Shown: piece by piece, positions 35,316 to 48,319 of the stretch
Numbering within the stretch: the stretch's first letter is position 1
Layout of the letters: each line of letters starts with the position of its first letter
Assembly: GCA_023014335.1 (NCBI GenBank)
Contig: JAECYW010000009.1
Span: 1,922,001-1,986,000, forward strand
Direction: 5' to 3'
DNA from: Galerina marginata
Taxonomy: Eukaryota; Basidiomycota; Agaricomycetes; Agaricales; Galerinaceae
Length of the DNA: 64,000 nt
Notes under the pieces: generated by a model
Database searches by the model: none
Told to the model about the DNA's origin: nothing
What the model saw: only the letters and a program-made list of their open reading frames with translations
Program-made: the position numbers and the translations under genes

Positions 35316-35863
35316 TTATTTCTCGGGGTTGGGGTTCCTGAGAAAAAAATTAGGTCAGTAAGAGATTGAAGACAATAGATGACGGCAGAGAAGGGAGAAT
35401 CAGATAGGAGCGAAAGACATTAAGATGCTAAGTATCAACACGATCGTTTCAGCGTGAACTATGCAAATGGTTGTTTTCATCGTGTAGCGCTGGTCGGGTG
35501 GCAGTCGGGGGGATAAAGCCAGGAAACCAGTGCGGCTTGTAATCAATTTACGCCAAGAAACTAGAGACTCACATTCTTCTCTTGCCGCCTGGTAGCGTTG
35601 TGACATTCACGAAGCTATGAAAGCACACAGAGTCAGAGTCAGTCCAGTACAGCGCCAGATGGGCCAGCAGTACGCACCGACGGTTGTAAAGAATGCGCTT
35701 CTTTGCACGACCCTTGGGTGTCTTTTTCTTCTCCTGCTTGTCAACTTTCGGTGTCTGCGACTTGACTTTGCCAGCGCGGGCGAGAGAGCCGTGAACTAGG
35801 TACACAAGTTGATAAGAATAGCGTTCATAGATGGACGAACAAAGGTTTTCTACCTTTTCCCAT
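35316..35863 (-). CDS. RPS30: 40S ribosomal protein eS30
   Basis: A small basic ribosomal protein of 63 residues from four exons. Exon 1 is only MGK (ATG 35863, GT donor at 35853), followed by [20 protein letters not shown] and [20 protein letters not shown], then [14 protein letters not shown] and finally NPNPEK with TAA at 35316-35318. The splice sites are GTAGAA, GTGCGT and GTGAGT. The match to eS30 is unmistakable along its full length. There is no ubiquitin-like N-terminal fusion, as expected in fungi. The last intron is about 230 nt, long for this window. Confidence 0.97.
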
Positions 35864-36650
35864 AATGTCTTGACGATGTGGTTGTCGTTGAGGGCGATGA
35901 TGAGAAATGACTGGGAACTGTACAGTTTTACAAAATAAAGTTTCGGTGTTTGCCATCCGTCACGGGTAGGCGGGCCGAAGAGTCATTGATCTCGAACTCG
36001 ACTTCCATCAATCTCCAAAGCTTCATGCCCTGGATAATCCTACTCAGTTCAACAAAATTGCCAGAATATGCACTATTTTTCATCCCATATGCTCTATTGG
36101 CCAAGGGAGCTGTACAATACCACAGCTCTTACTCGGATTGGGCTAGTTTCGCACCGTACAGAATTGAGGCAACCGTCTTTCCTGCGCCTCCATTCGGGAA
36201 ATTGCTTCATACTTCGGCCAGTTAAACTCAACAAAGCTCAAATTCTATTTTCTATATCCTCCAAGGGCTCAAGATGCTGAGCCAAGTACCGTTAATGATG
36301 CCAATTCAAGGTCGAATTGTCTGTCGCACCACTACCGATTTGGGATATGTTCATGGAGTTCGTGATGCATCCAGCTGTTCGCATTTTCCAGCCTACCCCT
36401 GGTCTGTCCCCGATGACTGACTGCCCAGTCAAGACTCAACTTGCCTATACCTACCTCAACCATGACTTTGACAGAGCACGTGAGTGAGACATCTTAAAAT
36501 AACGGTTTCCCATTGGATATGTAACTTATTACGGATTTCATCAGACAGCATCGAGAAGCAGGCGGACATGTCCAGCGAAAGAAGATGCAGTATGGGATAT
36601 AACAACATGGGAACCACTTCCTCGAGCCATCCATCTCTAAACTCCCAGCT
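35864..36650. other. Divergent promoter region, eS30 and membrane copy 2
   Basis: About 790 bases between two divergently transcribed genes. No frame is convincing. It should hold both promoters; I see no strong motif beyond AT-rich stretches near 35930 and 36240. Confidence 0.4.
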
Positions 36651-38243
36651 ATGCTATTAGTCGTAGCGGTGGTCTACCTCTCTCAAAGGGCCATCAACGC
36701 CGCCCCCGTCTCTCACTTTCTACGGGACAATATTCCTCCAGCTCCTACCTCTCCCACCCCGTGCTTGTGTACCGACCAGCTGCGGTCAATGTGGGACATC
36801 CTTTGGAGTTGCCTCGCAACCCTTTTCGCCTGCACCTGGGTCTCGGTCCACCCGAACATACCTCCATCTAAGGAGAGCTGGTGGAAGTCTAGCATGCGTC
36901 GGCTCGAACTGATGTTCTGGGGGCTTATTGCCCCAGAAATGATAATATTATGGGCAATGAGGCAGTGGTACAGTGCTCGAGAAATAGCCAAAAAATACGA
37001 AGGTGTGCGATCACAATATCGGCTACTACTATTTAGTAACTTATCGGCAACCCGAAATACCTGTAGGGCATGGATGGACCAAGACCCATGCATACTTCGT
37101 ACAAATGGGGGGGTTTACTCTCCTCGAAAAGGGAGAACGACCGAGAGTACTCTTCCCTGAAGAAATGGAAAGTCTTCTCCGAATAGGTCTCATCGACCTT
37201 CCACAGATTACGGAAGAAGAGATTCGTGACAGAAGCAAAGGCGACGGTTTGTCCAAGGCCCTTGTCATCGGTCAAACCTCTTGGTTTGTCGCCCAGTGTG
37301 TGGCGAGGCAAGCCCAAGGACTCATCGTCACGGAGCTTGAGCTGGTCACTGGTGCCTTCGCGGCCCTAAATGGTGTCATGTACTTCCTTTGGTGGAACAA
37401 GCCAGTTGATGTCAGGTGTTCAGTCCCTGTTCCGGTCCATTTATCGCCTACAGTCAATAACCCATTCAAATTTAAATCAATCGAGAAGCCCAGTGAGTCT
37501 TCTTTCTGCCTCCTGGTCTTTGAAAGTTTCTGTACTCATTCGTATTAGATATTCCTTATCGAATCGCAATGTTCTCCTCCATCTGTGATTTACTTCAATG
37601 GTCTATAGATTCCTTGGTTTTATCATGGACATGGATATGGCGGTTGACCAAGAACCTTGATACCCTAAATGTCGTGAAAGCGACTCTCATTTTTCCTTGG
37701 ACAGCAGTCAACTGCCTCTTCTTTGTCATGAAGGTCTGCTTTTGGCGGCTATCTGACATTTTCTTGTCTTGGGCAGTCTTAAAGGATGAAATCGAGAAAC
37801 TTCACCACCGCCAACGATTACCCTCCTCAAACGTACCCACATTTTACGCAGACACCGAGTACAACGAAACTAGCCGCTATCTAATAGCTTCTATTACAGC
37901 GGGCCTCGCAGCGCTATTCGGAGCCGTGCATTGTAGTGCATGGTTTTTGTCATTTCCAAACTACACCGAGTTGATCATCTGGCGTATTTGCTCGTCTGTC
38001 GTTGCAATTATCCCATTATTTATGCTACTCTCCTTTATTATCCATTTCTGGGCAAAATCCCGGCCTACAGACAATCTAGTCCAAAACATCGCGCTGATGC
38101 TACGGATTGTTTCGTATTTCAACCTTCCTATCTACGTCCTTGCTCGCGTTCTTCTACTCGGAGAAGCCTTTGCCACTCTCAGGTACCTTCCACCACCCGC
38201 ACTCGAAGTGGTTGATTGGGCGGCATTTCTTCCTCACATCTAA
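36651..38243 (+). CDS. Multi-pass membrane protein of the expanded family, copy 2
   Basis: Exons 36651-37002, 37067-37492 and 37549-38243 give 490 residues. It is the most diverged intact copy: CLCTDQLRSMWD replaces the usual CxCPDQQRSLWD, HPNIPPSKESWWKSSMRR replaces the GEKWWKTGLRR form, and the exon 2 end carries an extra PV (CSVPVPVHLS). Core motifs remain: DILWSCLATLFACTW, WTKTHAYFVQMGGFTLLE, EEIRDRSKGDGLSKALVIGQ and VMYFLWWNKPVDV. Exon 3 has an unusual Trp-rich start (LSWTWIWRL). The C-terminus is DWAAFLPHI. It lies apart from the main array, between eS30 and MCU. Confidence 0.88.
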
Positions 38244-38470
38244 CCTTACTATGAGACGATATGACGGATCCTCTTGAAGGTTTGTGGCGCTCACCTCGAA
38301 TGGACATATACTGCAGTACTTACATTGCAATTGATCCAAAGTACTTTTCCACATATATCATAGAGAGTCGGAGCTGTTCTAAGTATACTCGAGTATCATT
38401 GCGAAGTCGTTGCACAGATTTATTTTTAGTTCAGCGCTGACGTCATGATCACCACTACTTTTGCCCCACC

Positions 38471-40024
38471 ATGAACAGTTTCCAAGGTTGGCCTCGACTA
38501 ATGTTCTGTATACGAGTTGGGCCGAACCTCGGTGTCCAACGAGCAATACCTCTATATCCCATTCTACGTAGACTATACGCAACGCAGGATCTTAATTCTA
38601 GAAAGGACCTCGACATTTCACACTCTCATTTCCTAGCGGAGGCGTCGCCGAAGTCCAAATGGAATGAAGAGAGACTAGATAGTTCGAAGCGGAATGGAAA
38701 GGTTGCGAGAGAAGATGAACTGAAAGGGGTGACGGATACCCAAGGTCAGCAACTCCTACAAACTTTGAGTGAGGGTCTGTAGCAAGAAAATTTCTAGGAA
38801 AACTATCCCCAACCTCCTCCCACCTCTTCAAATTAATATTACCCTTAGGAAGCTTGTCCCACCCATCCAACACTTTCAAAGAACCAGAATCCTCGCATAA
38901 CAATTCCAACTCTCCAACATCCAAATCACAAACGAAAACACCTCATGTGCCTCCAACAGTTCTCCTCCTCCATCCCTCACAGCCCCTCTCGCATGTAAGC
39001 CGACTCATACTCGCGTCCCTCGCTCCCGCGACGCCATCCATTTCCTTCCGTAGCAACTATTCGCATGGGCAGGCCTTCCAATGGTCAGACTCCACTGATC
39101 TCGGCGACTTCATTAAAGACGCCGCACGCTCCGCCAAATTCACGATCTGCATCTCCTATGGACCCAAATCCGCGCGGAAGCGCCTCCGACCAGCCTCCGA
39201 ATACTCAGGAGACACGGACACGGACACAAGACCGGTGGATGCAGCAAAGGAAGCCAAAGATGCGGAAGAGAATGGCATAACAGAGACGTCGATCACAGTC
39301 ACTGTCCCAACTTTTGCTGACCGGACGCGGTTTCTTCGGAGACGACTCAGCCTTTTGGAAGGCCGCCTGAACGAAATGGAGGGCTTGAAAAGGCAATGTA
39401 ATGAGGAGGCGCACTACGGTGCGCGGAAAATGGCCCTCGGTGGGTTTGGGATGCTTGTCGTATACTGGGCAGCTGTGGCTCGTTTGACCTTTTGGGATTA
39501 TGGATGGTACGCATTTCAAGATCGCTCGGTTTAAGGGAAGGAAAGTAACAGGATAACAGGGAAATAATGGAGCCAATAACATACCTCTCAGGGTTATCCA
39601 CCGTTATCCTTGGATATCTTTGGTTCGTACCAGTCGGCCAATGATTAGACGGCATTGATTAGCTGTTGTTGGCAGGTTCCTCTACCAAGGCCGCGAGGTG
39701 TCATACACATCCGTCCTCTCCAGAAGCATTTCTGCGCGCCGCGAGGCCCTGTACAAAGTGCGCGGGCTGGATATCGAGCGGTGGACAGAGCTTATGAGCG
39801 AGCGAAAGGCCTTGCGGCAAGAAATTAGTCGGATTGCTCTGGATTATGAGGGCGACGAGGAAGGAGGGAATAATCCTGGAACAGGTTCTATGGATGCAGA
39901 AAGTGATCAAGTTGAAGGAGAGGATTCGGGATCAGATGGCTTGAGGTCGGAAAGTGAGAGTGTGGAAGATTCAGAGCAGCCGTCTGAGGCTGCACTCCAG
40001 GACAAAGACGATCCAAAGAAATAG
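38471..40024 (+). CDS. MCU: Mitochondrial calcium uniporter pore subunit
   Basis: Forms the Ca2+-selective channel of the mitochondrial inner membrane. Exons 38471-38744, 38798-39506, 39560-39622 and 39676-40024 give 464 residues. The first exon supplies a basic, Arg-rich presequence (VQRAIPLYPILRRLYAT). Joining to exon 2 gives GKLSPTSSHLFKLILPLG, then PTVLLLHPSQPLSHVSRLI of the matrix N-domain. A coiled coil (RTRFLRRRLSLLEGRLNEME) leads to the first membrane helix. The pore loop is created by splicing: FWDYG-WEIMEP-ITYLSG, where most MCUs have WDIMEP or WDVMEP. The second helix reads VILGYLWFLYQGREVSY. The tail is acidic (SESESVEDSEQPSE). Fungal MCUs work without EMRE. The D-to-E change at the first pore acid is notable. 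Confidence 0.92.
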
Positions 40025-41335
40025 AAGTCCAAATGCGATAGAGTAGATGGACATGCACCCAGGGAGATAGTATGCACGATTAGTCTCCCGCGATTTTTCA
40101 TCGCCAGGGTTATCCATACGTCCGCTGGGAAACTGAGTTCGTCGATGTTCTCACTGCTAGCTGTCGTGAATGTGGGCATAGGCCCCTTCTTTTTTTCATT
40201 CGACTGTGCAGCAACTGGTAAGTTGAGTGCAAACTTGAAAGTTATCCAAACGCACTTTACGGTTATTTATCCTCCACCAGCGTATTCCTCCGACATGCAC
40301 AAAATACCCGTTCTATGCTCTGCGACCACCCTGATTTCGTTCTGATTCTATCTGGTTGTGTGAGACACAGGTCAAGCACATACGCGTGAACAACTGGCCG
40401 CTTTCGCTGTGCGTTCGTGTCAGGGAACACGATCCTGCTGTTGGACGGATCGTATCTGATGAAATCTGAATAACGACATTCAGAACAACTCGGACCTGCC
40501 TCGTCTCTTGTACGAAGCAGAAGGGAAAAGGTGTAAAGAGTAGCACGGTCAAGTTACGCTAATATAACTTGACTCGCATAAGGGAGTTTGGGAACGAGTT
40601 GGTGGTGGCAATGAGCAGATTCTCCGTCGCGTACGGAGCTTGAGAAGCCCGGCGTCTGGCGTTGGAAGCAAGTCGGAAGATCGCCATGCCGTACTCCTTT
40701 CAGAAGTCAACTACCGCCACTCAAACAGCAGAGTTTACTCTTCACGTCTAGGACGCTTTATTTTCGACTCCATTTCGCAATAGAAGGCTAGGATGAGGGT
40801 TGTAGCCCGAGCATAATGATTCATGATGCGCTGCCATCGTGGTCACATTCGTCCACTGGAAGTTGCTGGCCTTCAATTCGACTCTCAAACTTCAATGAGT
40901 CTCAAGAGGTGAGACGATTCTCAAACGATATATGTAGTTCCTGACAAACATTGTTATCTTCTCCATGTCCTTACCTTTCAATATTGGCTGCTCCACACAG
41001 TAACAAAGAGCCTTTACACGTAGATCCCATGCGGACACTATATCCGGGCCTTCACGCTGTCAGTGTTTGTGTCAGAGTCTGTCAGTCGTTGGCACCGATC
41101 ATGCTCTTACCCGATCCCTTCAATCGTTTTTAGAGCACCTACTTCACGCGGTCACCCTCGCATTGCGACGCCTAGTTTAGAACTCTCGACGACAGCTACA
41201 TGTGCTACAACTTTGAACGTGTCTCGTTCCTACAAAAGGTTTCTCACTGGCAAACCTATAAGATGTGTTGTGGATCGTGCATTGGTGGAGCACCTCCTCG
41301 CGTGTGGTGTCAGCTCGGTGGCCCTTGAAGCAATC
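40025..41335. other. 1.3 kb intergenic, no gene seen
   Basis: No motif-bearing or splice-consistent frame. The last ~400 bases form the upstream region of the nuclease gene. The frame that opens at 41063 merely reads through the nuclease start in another register. Confidence 0.45.
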
Positions 41336-43568
41336 ATGGCAAGATTATACGCGTTGGTACTCTTGGCATCGTATTTTTGTATCGTTTCATCGGTCTCGAT
41401 CACCGACATCCAAGGTCCAGCGTTTTTGAGCCCTCTTGTTGGTCAAACAGTCCAGAATCTGACGGGTTTAGTGACGGCAAAGGTGAGGTTGGACTTTTGA
41501 TTATTAACTTTTCTTATAAAATTTCCAAGGCATCGAATGGGTTCTACCTTGCAGGAGACAAGTCCGACGACATACGAGAGTCAAATGGCCTATTCGTCTT
41601 CTCCAGCTCAACAACCGTATTGAAATCAGTGAATGTGGGGGATCTCATCTCATTGACTGGACGCGTCGCGGAATTTCGAACCGCCACATCTCCTGACAAC
41701 CTCTTTGGTACTGAATTGGATTCGCCAACCAGCATCAAAGTCTTATCTTCCAACAACACCCTCACACCGGTGATCCTAGGCAAGGATAGAAGCCCGCCAA
41801 CGCAGCTGTTTAGCGCGCAAGATGTCGGTCCCGATGGGTTCCTCTCCGTACCCAATAATAGCAGTCTCATATCTACCGTCAACGCAACCTTGCAGCCAGA
41901 CAAGTATGGCATGGATTTTTGGGAGAGTCTGGAAGGGCAATTGGTCACAATTCCGAAACCCATTTCGACGGAATTCCAAAACAGCTTTGGCGAATTTTGG
42001 GTGTATGGTGATTGGCCCGTCACAGGAAAGAATAGTCGTGGGGGTCTTAGCATCACCTTTGGTATGTTTTCGTATACACCTGGCGATCATTTTCTAATTC
42101 CACATCGTCCTTGTAGGTCCGGATGGTATACCCGACGGCAATCCCGAAACCGTGATCATTGGCTCTCCACTCGATAAAACCAAGAACCCTCAAACTGCCG
42201 TTGGAGTGGGATTGACCGATATCACTGGTGTCGTCGTTTACCAGTACGTTACCTGCAAACGACGCTGCTCTTCGGATAACTGATCTTACCATATAGATTC
42301 GGGTTTTTCTACGTCCTTCCGCTGACTGCGCCTACAATCATCTCCACTCCGAGCGGGGCAGTTGCTCCTGCTACAATCAAGCCCAAGCCGAAAGATATCT
42401 GCGTCGTAACCTTCGGTGACTATAATGTAGGTGATTTTATTTCTTTGATAAAACCCAGTTTAGTGAACGTTCCATGATGCAGGTTGACAACATGGGGCCG
42501 ACATCGAGCCATCTTCCCACTGTTGCAGGCCATATTAGCAACTTCCTCAATACGCCTGATATTATGTTCCTGCAAGAAATCCAGGACAACTCTGGTGAGA
42601 AGGATGACGGCACAGTCGCCGCAAACGTCACACTTACGAATTTGGTCAATGCCATTGCCACACTTACCAATGTGACTTATGAGTTCGCTTCAATCGATCC
42701 TGTAAATGATCAGGATGGCGGAGTGCCAGGAGGAAATATCAGAACTGCATACCTGTAAGGTTTCTTTTGATATCGGTAGCGGTGTTGGAGCTTAATATTA
42801 TTACAGTTATAATGCTGATAAAGTCAAGCTCGTTGGGAATGCTCCTGCTGGAGGTTCCCTCGATGTTACCAAGATCACTGGCCCGCTTCTAAAGCCTGGG
42901 TTAAGGTGCGCCATGGATTTGCTTTCCTAAAATTTAGGGTTTGACTGGAATATTGGTAGCTTGAATCCAGGTCGTATCGACCCCCTCAACCCTGCTTGGA
43001 ATTCAACTAGGAAACCTCTCGTTGCTCATTGGACCACCAAGCTTGGACAAGATTTATTCACGGTCAATGTGCATCTCAGCTCCAAAGACGACAGCGGCAC
43101 TACTCAAAGCGATGCGAGACCACCAGTTAACTCCCCTATTGTCGCTCGCACAGGCCAAGTTGCCTCCGTCGCGGTAGGGACCAGTTCTTATTTTACATGA
43201 CCTCGTCGACTAATGTTTTTCTCTCATTCCAACTTCAGACATTCGTGAAAGCATTGTTGGAAAGGGATCCATTCGCGAACATTGTCGTTGCCGGCGACTT
43301 CAACGAGTACCTACAAACGCGATCTGTCTATAAGCCCCTCGTCGCTCTTCTGACCGATATCGACGAGGTCGCAAAAATTCCTGTGGTGGAGAGGTACAGC
43401 TATGTCTTCGACCAGAACTCCGAGCAACTCGACCACGCGCTAGTCTCGGATGCCATCAAGGCCCGAGGGGCAAAGTTCGAACATATACATGTGAACAACT
43501 GGTCACCTCAGTTGAGCGCTCGTGCAAGCGACCACGATCCATCCGTTGGAGAGATTCGTATTTGTTGA
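41336..43568 (+). CDS. Secreted endonuclease/exonuclease/phosphatase-family protein
   Basis: Likely an extracellular Mg-dependent nuclease with a DNase I-like fold, resembling bacterial ExeM-type nucleases. A signal peptide opens the protein (MARLYALVLLASYFCIVSSV). The N-terminal ~300 residues carry an OB-like part (GQTVQNLTGLVTAK, SNGFYLAG, VGDLISLTGRVAEF). The catalytic domain starts after KDICVVTFGDYNVDNMG and has FLQEIQDN (catalytic Glu), TVNVHLSSKDD, VVAGDFNEYLQT and ARASDHDPSVGE (the SDH motif with catalytic His). About seven short introns are needed; sites near 41482, 42061, 42243, 42427, 42757, 42906 and 43174 are GT-AG and restore the frame. Several N-glycosylation sequons (NTT, NDS-like, NVT) fit secretion. 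The protein ends EIRIC just after the SDH motif. Confidence 0.88.
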
Positions 43569-43942
43569 AACCTTCGAGATTCCATGTAAAAATACAAGAT
43601 AATACGATGTATCAGAAATCCAATATCTTCGAACTAGAATTACAGCAGTGCTTTATATGGTGTTGTAGACCAACTTGTGATTATAAGCATTGGGGCCTAC
43701 TGGTGGCTTAAGGCCGGGGAGGAGGTGGCATGAGGAGAGCAGTGCCGGTTTACATCGGTGGTGTGAACAATTGTCGGTTCAACGGATCGGTCATTCAAGT
43801 TTCTTCTTCACTTCCATCATCCACCTGCAAGACTGTTCAACAGAAAGAGAATGGGCACTGCGATGTCTTGGCAACCCTTGGCCGTAATGCGCTAGCACAG
43901 ATATTTAATATGCACACCCTGCATTGGTTCTCCAACACCAAC

Positions 43943-45395
43943 ATGCTACTAATCGTAGCATTCCCCGTCAACCGTTCCACCAGTGCTGCGCCAGTGTCCT
44001 TCGTGCTCGCGTGATGCCATTCTCCCAGACCTCGACTCTCCCATAGGCCAGTGCGCATGTACTGGCGATCAGCGGACCGTCTGGGACATCCTCTGGAGCT
44101 GCCTGGCTATGATTTTTGCATGCACTTGGGTCTCGCTCCACCCGAACATACCGCCGTCTGGGGAGAAATGGTGGAAGATCGGACTGCGAAGACTGGAGCT
44201 TGTGTTTTGGGCACTTATTGCGCCAGAGCTGGTAATATTCTGGGCGACGAGACAGTGGAATGGAGCTCGTGCGATGGTTGAGAAGTATCATGGTGCGTGG
44301 TTATAGATGGTTATATCTACCATTTTACGAACTTAGCCCCAATTTGTAGGACATGCATGGACAAAGACACACGCGTACTTCCAAATGGGAGGATCTACCT
44401 TGTTCGAAGGAGGAAGCCACAAGCGGTCCTTTTACCAGATAAAATGTAAAAGCTACTCCTGGAGGGACGGATCGATCTTCCACAAATTACAGAGGAGATT
44501 CAAAACCGGAGCAAAGGCGACGCCATTGCAAAGGCCCTCGTCATCGGCCAAACTCTTGGTTCATTGCCCAGTGTATCGCAAGACGTGCCCAAGGGCTCAT
44601 GCTCACCGAAATCGAGCTAGTTACGGGCGCTTTCGCGGTCCTCAACGGAGTCATGTACTTTTTGTGGTGGAACAAACCTCTTGACCTCCGCTGTCCCGTA
44701 CCCGTCCATTTGTTGGACAAACCCAAGTCGGGGGGGACCGTTTCTTAACTCAACCAACAGATCATGTCAGTTTTTTTTGCCCTCTTGTTTTCTTTGTACT
44801 GAGCCCATTTACTAGCACCCTCATTTCGAGACTCGATGTCATCCTTATATCGTAGGGTTCGGAAAGAGATGCAAAAATCAGTGGAGACCATCAAACTAAA
44901 GGCACTGGGGAGGGTCACCATAACTCCCGTGATTTCTCCTTGGACTGTACTATCCATCTTTTTCGCGACTCGCCGATATCGCTCGTTCAGATTCTGAACT
45001 TCAGATCGCCCCCTTGAGGAGCAAGGATCCATTTCGGCAGTATCAAACTTCCATGCAAGCATAGACTATTCGGCGCCCTTCACTGCGCCGCCTCATTTCC
45101 ATCCCGCGTAGAGTCGATACTCTGGCGCGTCTGCTCTGCTATTGACTCAAATATTCCTTTGGGCGTGCTGATCGCCTACATGGCTACTTCTGCGACAACA
45201 ATATGAGAGCCAATTCTACATTGAAGACGTCCCTTGAAGTAGTCCTGGCAATACCTGGTATATCCATATTATGCCTTCTAGTATATGCTATTGCACGCCT
45301 CCTTTTTGCTTGGAGAGGCCTTCACCGCTCTCCGATACCTTCCGCCAGACGCTCTCGCGGTTGTTGATTGGCTTTCGTTCCTTCCACACATATAG
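43943..45395 (+). pseudogene. Membrane family copy 3, disrupted
   Basis: Exon 1 starts MLLIVAFPVNRSTSAAPVSFVL and then shifts frame near 44010, where an extra base turns the expected RDAI into a TGA; the next frame continues QCACTGDQRTVWDILWSCLA and HPNIPPSGEKWWKIGLRR. Exon 2 begins near 44350 (WTKTHAYFQMGGSTLFEGG, already lacking one codon) and loses frame repeatedly after SHKRSFYQ. Exon 3 is eroded from about 44770 but its end is recognisable: LFLLGEAF-like, ALRYLPPDALAVVDW-like and SFLPHI at 45378-45395. Stops and shifts are spread over the whole gene, so it is an old pseudogene. Confidence 0.85.
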
Positions 45396-45919
45396 CCGAA
45401 GCCCGTTCTCAACCCGACGACCACCCGGCTTTGGACTTACTGCCTCTACAAATTCGAGATGATAAACGACGATCGGCTCTTGCATTTTAATACCACTGAA
45501 TTACAGTCACCCATGCCTCATTCAAGGTGCAATATTCGCAAACATCTGTATTGCCATAGGCCCATAAGCAATCACTCGTTCCGATCGCCCATATGACTAA
45601 TGCTGGCATGGATGTCGCTGACCAGCCTCAGAATTCTTCAACAAGGACAGGTGAACTTGTGCGACGACTCAAGCAATCTCATGCTGAGATGAGCAGGCCA
45701 CGATGTGATTTCTCCATCGATTGTACCTTTCGGATCATTTGAATTCAACGGATCGGCCTTTCTATTGTCGAACCGTCAAACGTCCTGTCAAACGTTTAAT
45801 CACTCGACGGTGCCTCATTTGTGTCCTCTGCAATACAACCCTGCCCGCCTCGTGTTGCCATAATAACGGATTTTTGCGTATGCAGGACCAGGCAGGTACG
45901 ACCCATCTGCAACACCGAC

Positions 45920-47428
45920 ATGCTCTTCCTCGTAATTCTGTACTTCCTCCAGAGCACGACCAGCGCTGCACCCATCTTCCACGTCCTACGCGACGCTATT
46001 CCCTCAAATCCCAGCTCTCCCTCAGGCCCGTGCACATGTCCCGACCAGCGGTCGCTCTGGGACATCCTCTGGAGCTGCCTCGCCACCATCTTCGCGTGCA
46101 CCTGGGTGTCCGTTCACCCGAACATACCACCCTTGAAAGAGAGCTGGTTGAAAACTGGGCTGCGGAGGGTGGAGCTCATGCTGTGGGCCCTTATCGCGCC
46201 GGAGCTGATAATACTGTGGGCGATGAAACAGTGGGTTGGTGCTCGTAACATGGTTCAGAAGTATCAGGGTGCGCGATTGTACTCTATGTCATGTCCGAAA
46301 TCCGGTGGAGCTGACAGTGTGGTGTTTAGGACACCCATGGACGAAGACCCATGCGTATTTCATTCAGATGGGGGGATTCACGTTGTTCGAAGGTGGCAAG
46401 CCTAAAGAAGTACTCCTCCCTGGGGAAATGCAGCGTCTACTCCTAGCAGGCCAAATCGACTTGCCTCAGATCACCGAGGAAGACATCCAGGACCGCAGTA
46501 AAGGTGATGGGCTGGCAAAGGCCATCGCCGTCGGCCAAACGTCTTGGTTTGTCGCCCAGTGCATCGCAAGACGAGCGCAAGGGCTCATCCTTACCGAGCT
46601 CGAGCTGGTCACTGGTGCCTTCGCGGCGCTTAACGGCGTCATGTATTTTCTATGGTGGAATAAACCACTTGGCGTCCGCTGTTCGGTGCCAGTTCACTTG
46701 TTGGATGAAGCGAAGCCTGAGGAGGAACGCTTCAAGTTTAAAAAATCAAAGGAACCCCGTAGGTATCCCGTTTTCTCTTCTTCAATTTGTACTCATTGAT
46801 ATCAGCAATCAAGTCGTGGCCTTGGGACGCAATGTCTTTCCTCATTGTTACAACATATTATTATTGGGGAACAATAGGCAACATTAGCTTCAAGAGTCTG
46901 CAAAAGGGGATAATTCCCGTCATCACCTCTCCTTGGATCAGGCTACGTAGCATCCTCTCCTCCCAACCCGCGCAACTCAAAGTGCCGGGATGTGTTTCGA
47001 CCGTATCGACATTCTATGCAAGCACAGACTATATCACCTTCCTGACCGATGGCCTCCTGGTACCGTCGTTTACGTGGACTGTCGCAGCGCTATTTGGTGG
47101 CCTTCATTGCGCGGCCTGGTTTTTCGTGTTTCCATCCCATACAGAGTCGATTATCTGGCGCGTATGCTCAGCTGCCGTCTTGATTATTCCCGTCGGCATA
47201 CTGCTTGGTTTTATACTTAACTTCTTTGAAGACAACGCGACGCCCAAGTCAGGAAAACAAATGTTCTTTCGGGTGCTACAGTATCCACTCGCCCTCGCCG
47301 TATTCTGCCTCCCCTTGTACGTAGCCGCACGGCTCATTTTGCTTGCAGAGGCCTTCGTGGCTCTCAGATATCTTCCATCAGGCGCCCTCGACGTCGTGGA
47401 TTGGCTCTCATTCCTTCCTCACATCTGA
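45920..47428 (+). CDS. Multi-pass membrane protein of the expanded family, copy 4
   Basis: Exons 45920-46268, 46330-46758 and 46806-47428 give 466 residues. N-terminal MLFLVILYFLQSTTSAAPI is a signal-peptide candidate, followed by CTCPDQRSLWD (one Gln fewer than in most copies). HPNIPPLKESWLKTGLRRVE differs from the GEKWWKTG form but resembles copy 5. Exon 2 has PWTKTHAYFIQMGGFTLFEG, EDIQDRSKGDGLAKAIAVGQ and VMYFLWWNKPLGV. Exon 3 has WTVAALFGGLHCAAWFFVFP and a helix LALAVFCLPLYVAARLILL. It ends DWLSFLPHI. It heads a run of three intact copies spaced about 2.4 kb apart. Confidence 0.9.
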
Positions 47429-48219
47429 CCGAGATCGAATATACGACATCATCATGACAATGACTCGACTCATCTGCGCCGCTAAAGCTAAACTTGAGCT
47501 TGAAGTTCATGTCGGTTCACTATGTATCTCAACGCCATTGCTCATTACATATCCCCGACTCCTAGCCCTACCACCGGTGGGGGTATTGGACTCCTGCATT
47601 GAAACCTCTAGAAATCAACCTATCGGAAGCCGGTTTGGCAAATTTGACTACATCCATCCACCCACTCGCCATCTTCCAACTGTTCATAACACAGTCAGGT
47701 ATCAAGGCCGGTCTGCTTCGACGTACGTAGTATCTTGGCACAAGTTACCTCAACCACCGTTGTTCAATCGATTCGATACCTCCTATTTCACCGAATACTT
47801 AAAATCAATGGGTCCGATCTACAACGTATCGAACGACAACATCCCCTGTCAAGATCAAGTAAAATGAGCGGGTCAGCGAAGCCTAGCGAAGCTCAATTGG
47901 GTTTGAACAGCGACCCTCGCAATTGCACGAGGTCTCCTATTCACTAACTACGATTTTTATGTATGTAAACCAAGCTCGTAAAATATAAGGGGACACCGGG
48001 ATATCGAGAACACGATGGAAAAAGGCTTGACACGGCCTACTAATTGCCTTTGCATCTAAGAAATATAGGAAATGACAGATGATATGATTCATACCATATT
48101 CAGTTGGGTTTGTGCTTGAATTGCCTCTCTGTATTCCTACAATAATGAGGAGAGGGTTAAAGAAATACTGACAGCCGACATTAGCGTGTGAATTTGCGGT
48201 GTTCCGAAGTCTGCTCACT

Positions 48220-48236
48220 GCAGTGCAGCACTGCCA
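48220..48236 (+). promoter_or_regulatory. Conserved near-palindrome upstream of copy 5
   Basis: GCAGTGCAGCACTGCCA occurs here, about 85 bases before the copy 5 start, and again at 50509-50525, about 190 bases before the copy 6 start. GCAGTGC and its complement GCACTGC make it nearly palindromic. It may be a regulator site or just duplicated spacer. Confidence 0.35.
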
Positions 48237-48319
48237 GAATGACAGCCGTAATTCATCTGTGCACAATATAATGCGCTAAGGCGTACGAAGGTGTGTTCTG
48301 TCTCAATGCCAGCCTGAGC

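Noticed and set aside
36651..47428. Idea that MCU and the secreted nuclease form a functional cluster with the membrane family
   Set aside because: MCU, eS30 and SEC11 are housekeeping genes that occur elsewhere without such neighbours; the mixture fits chance linkage plus local duplication.
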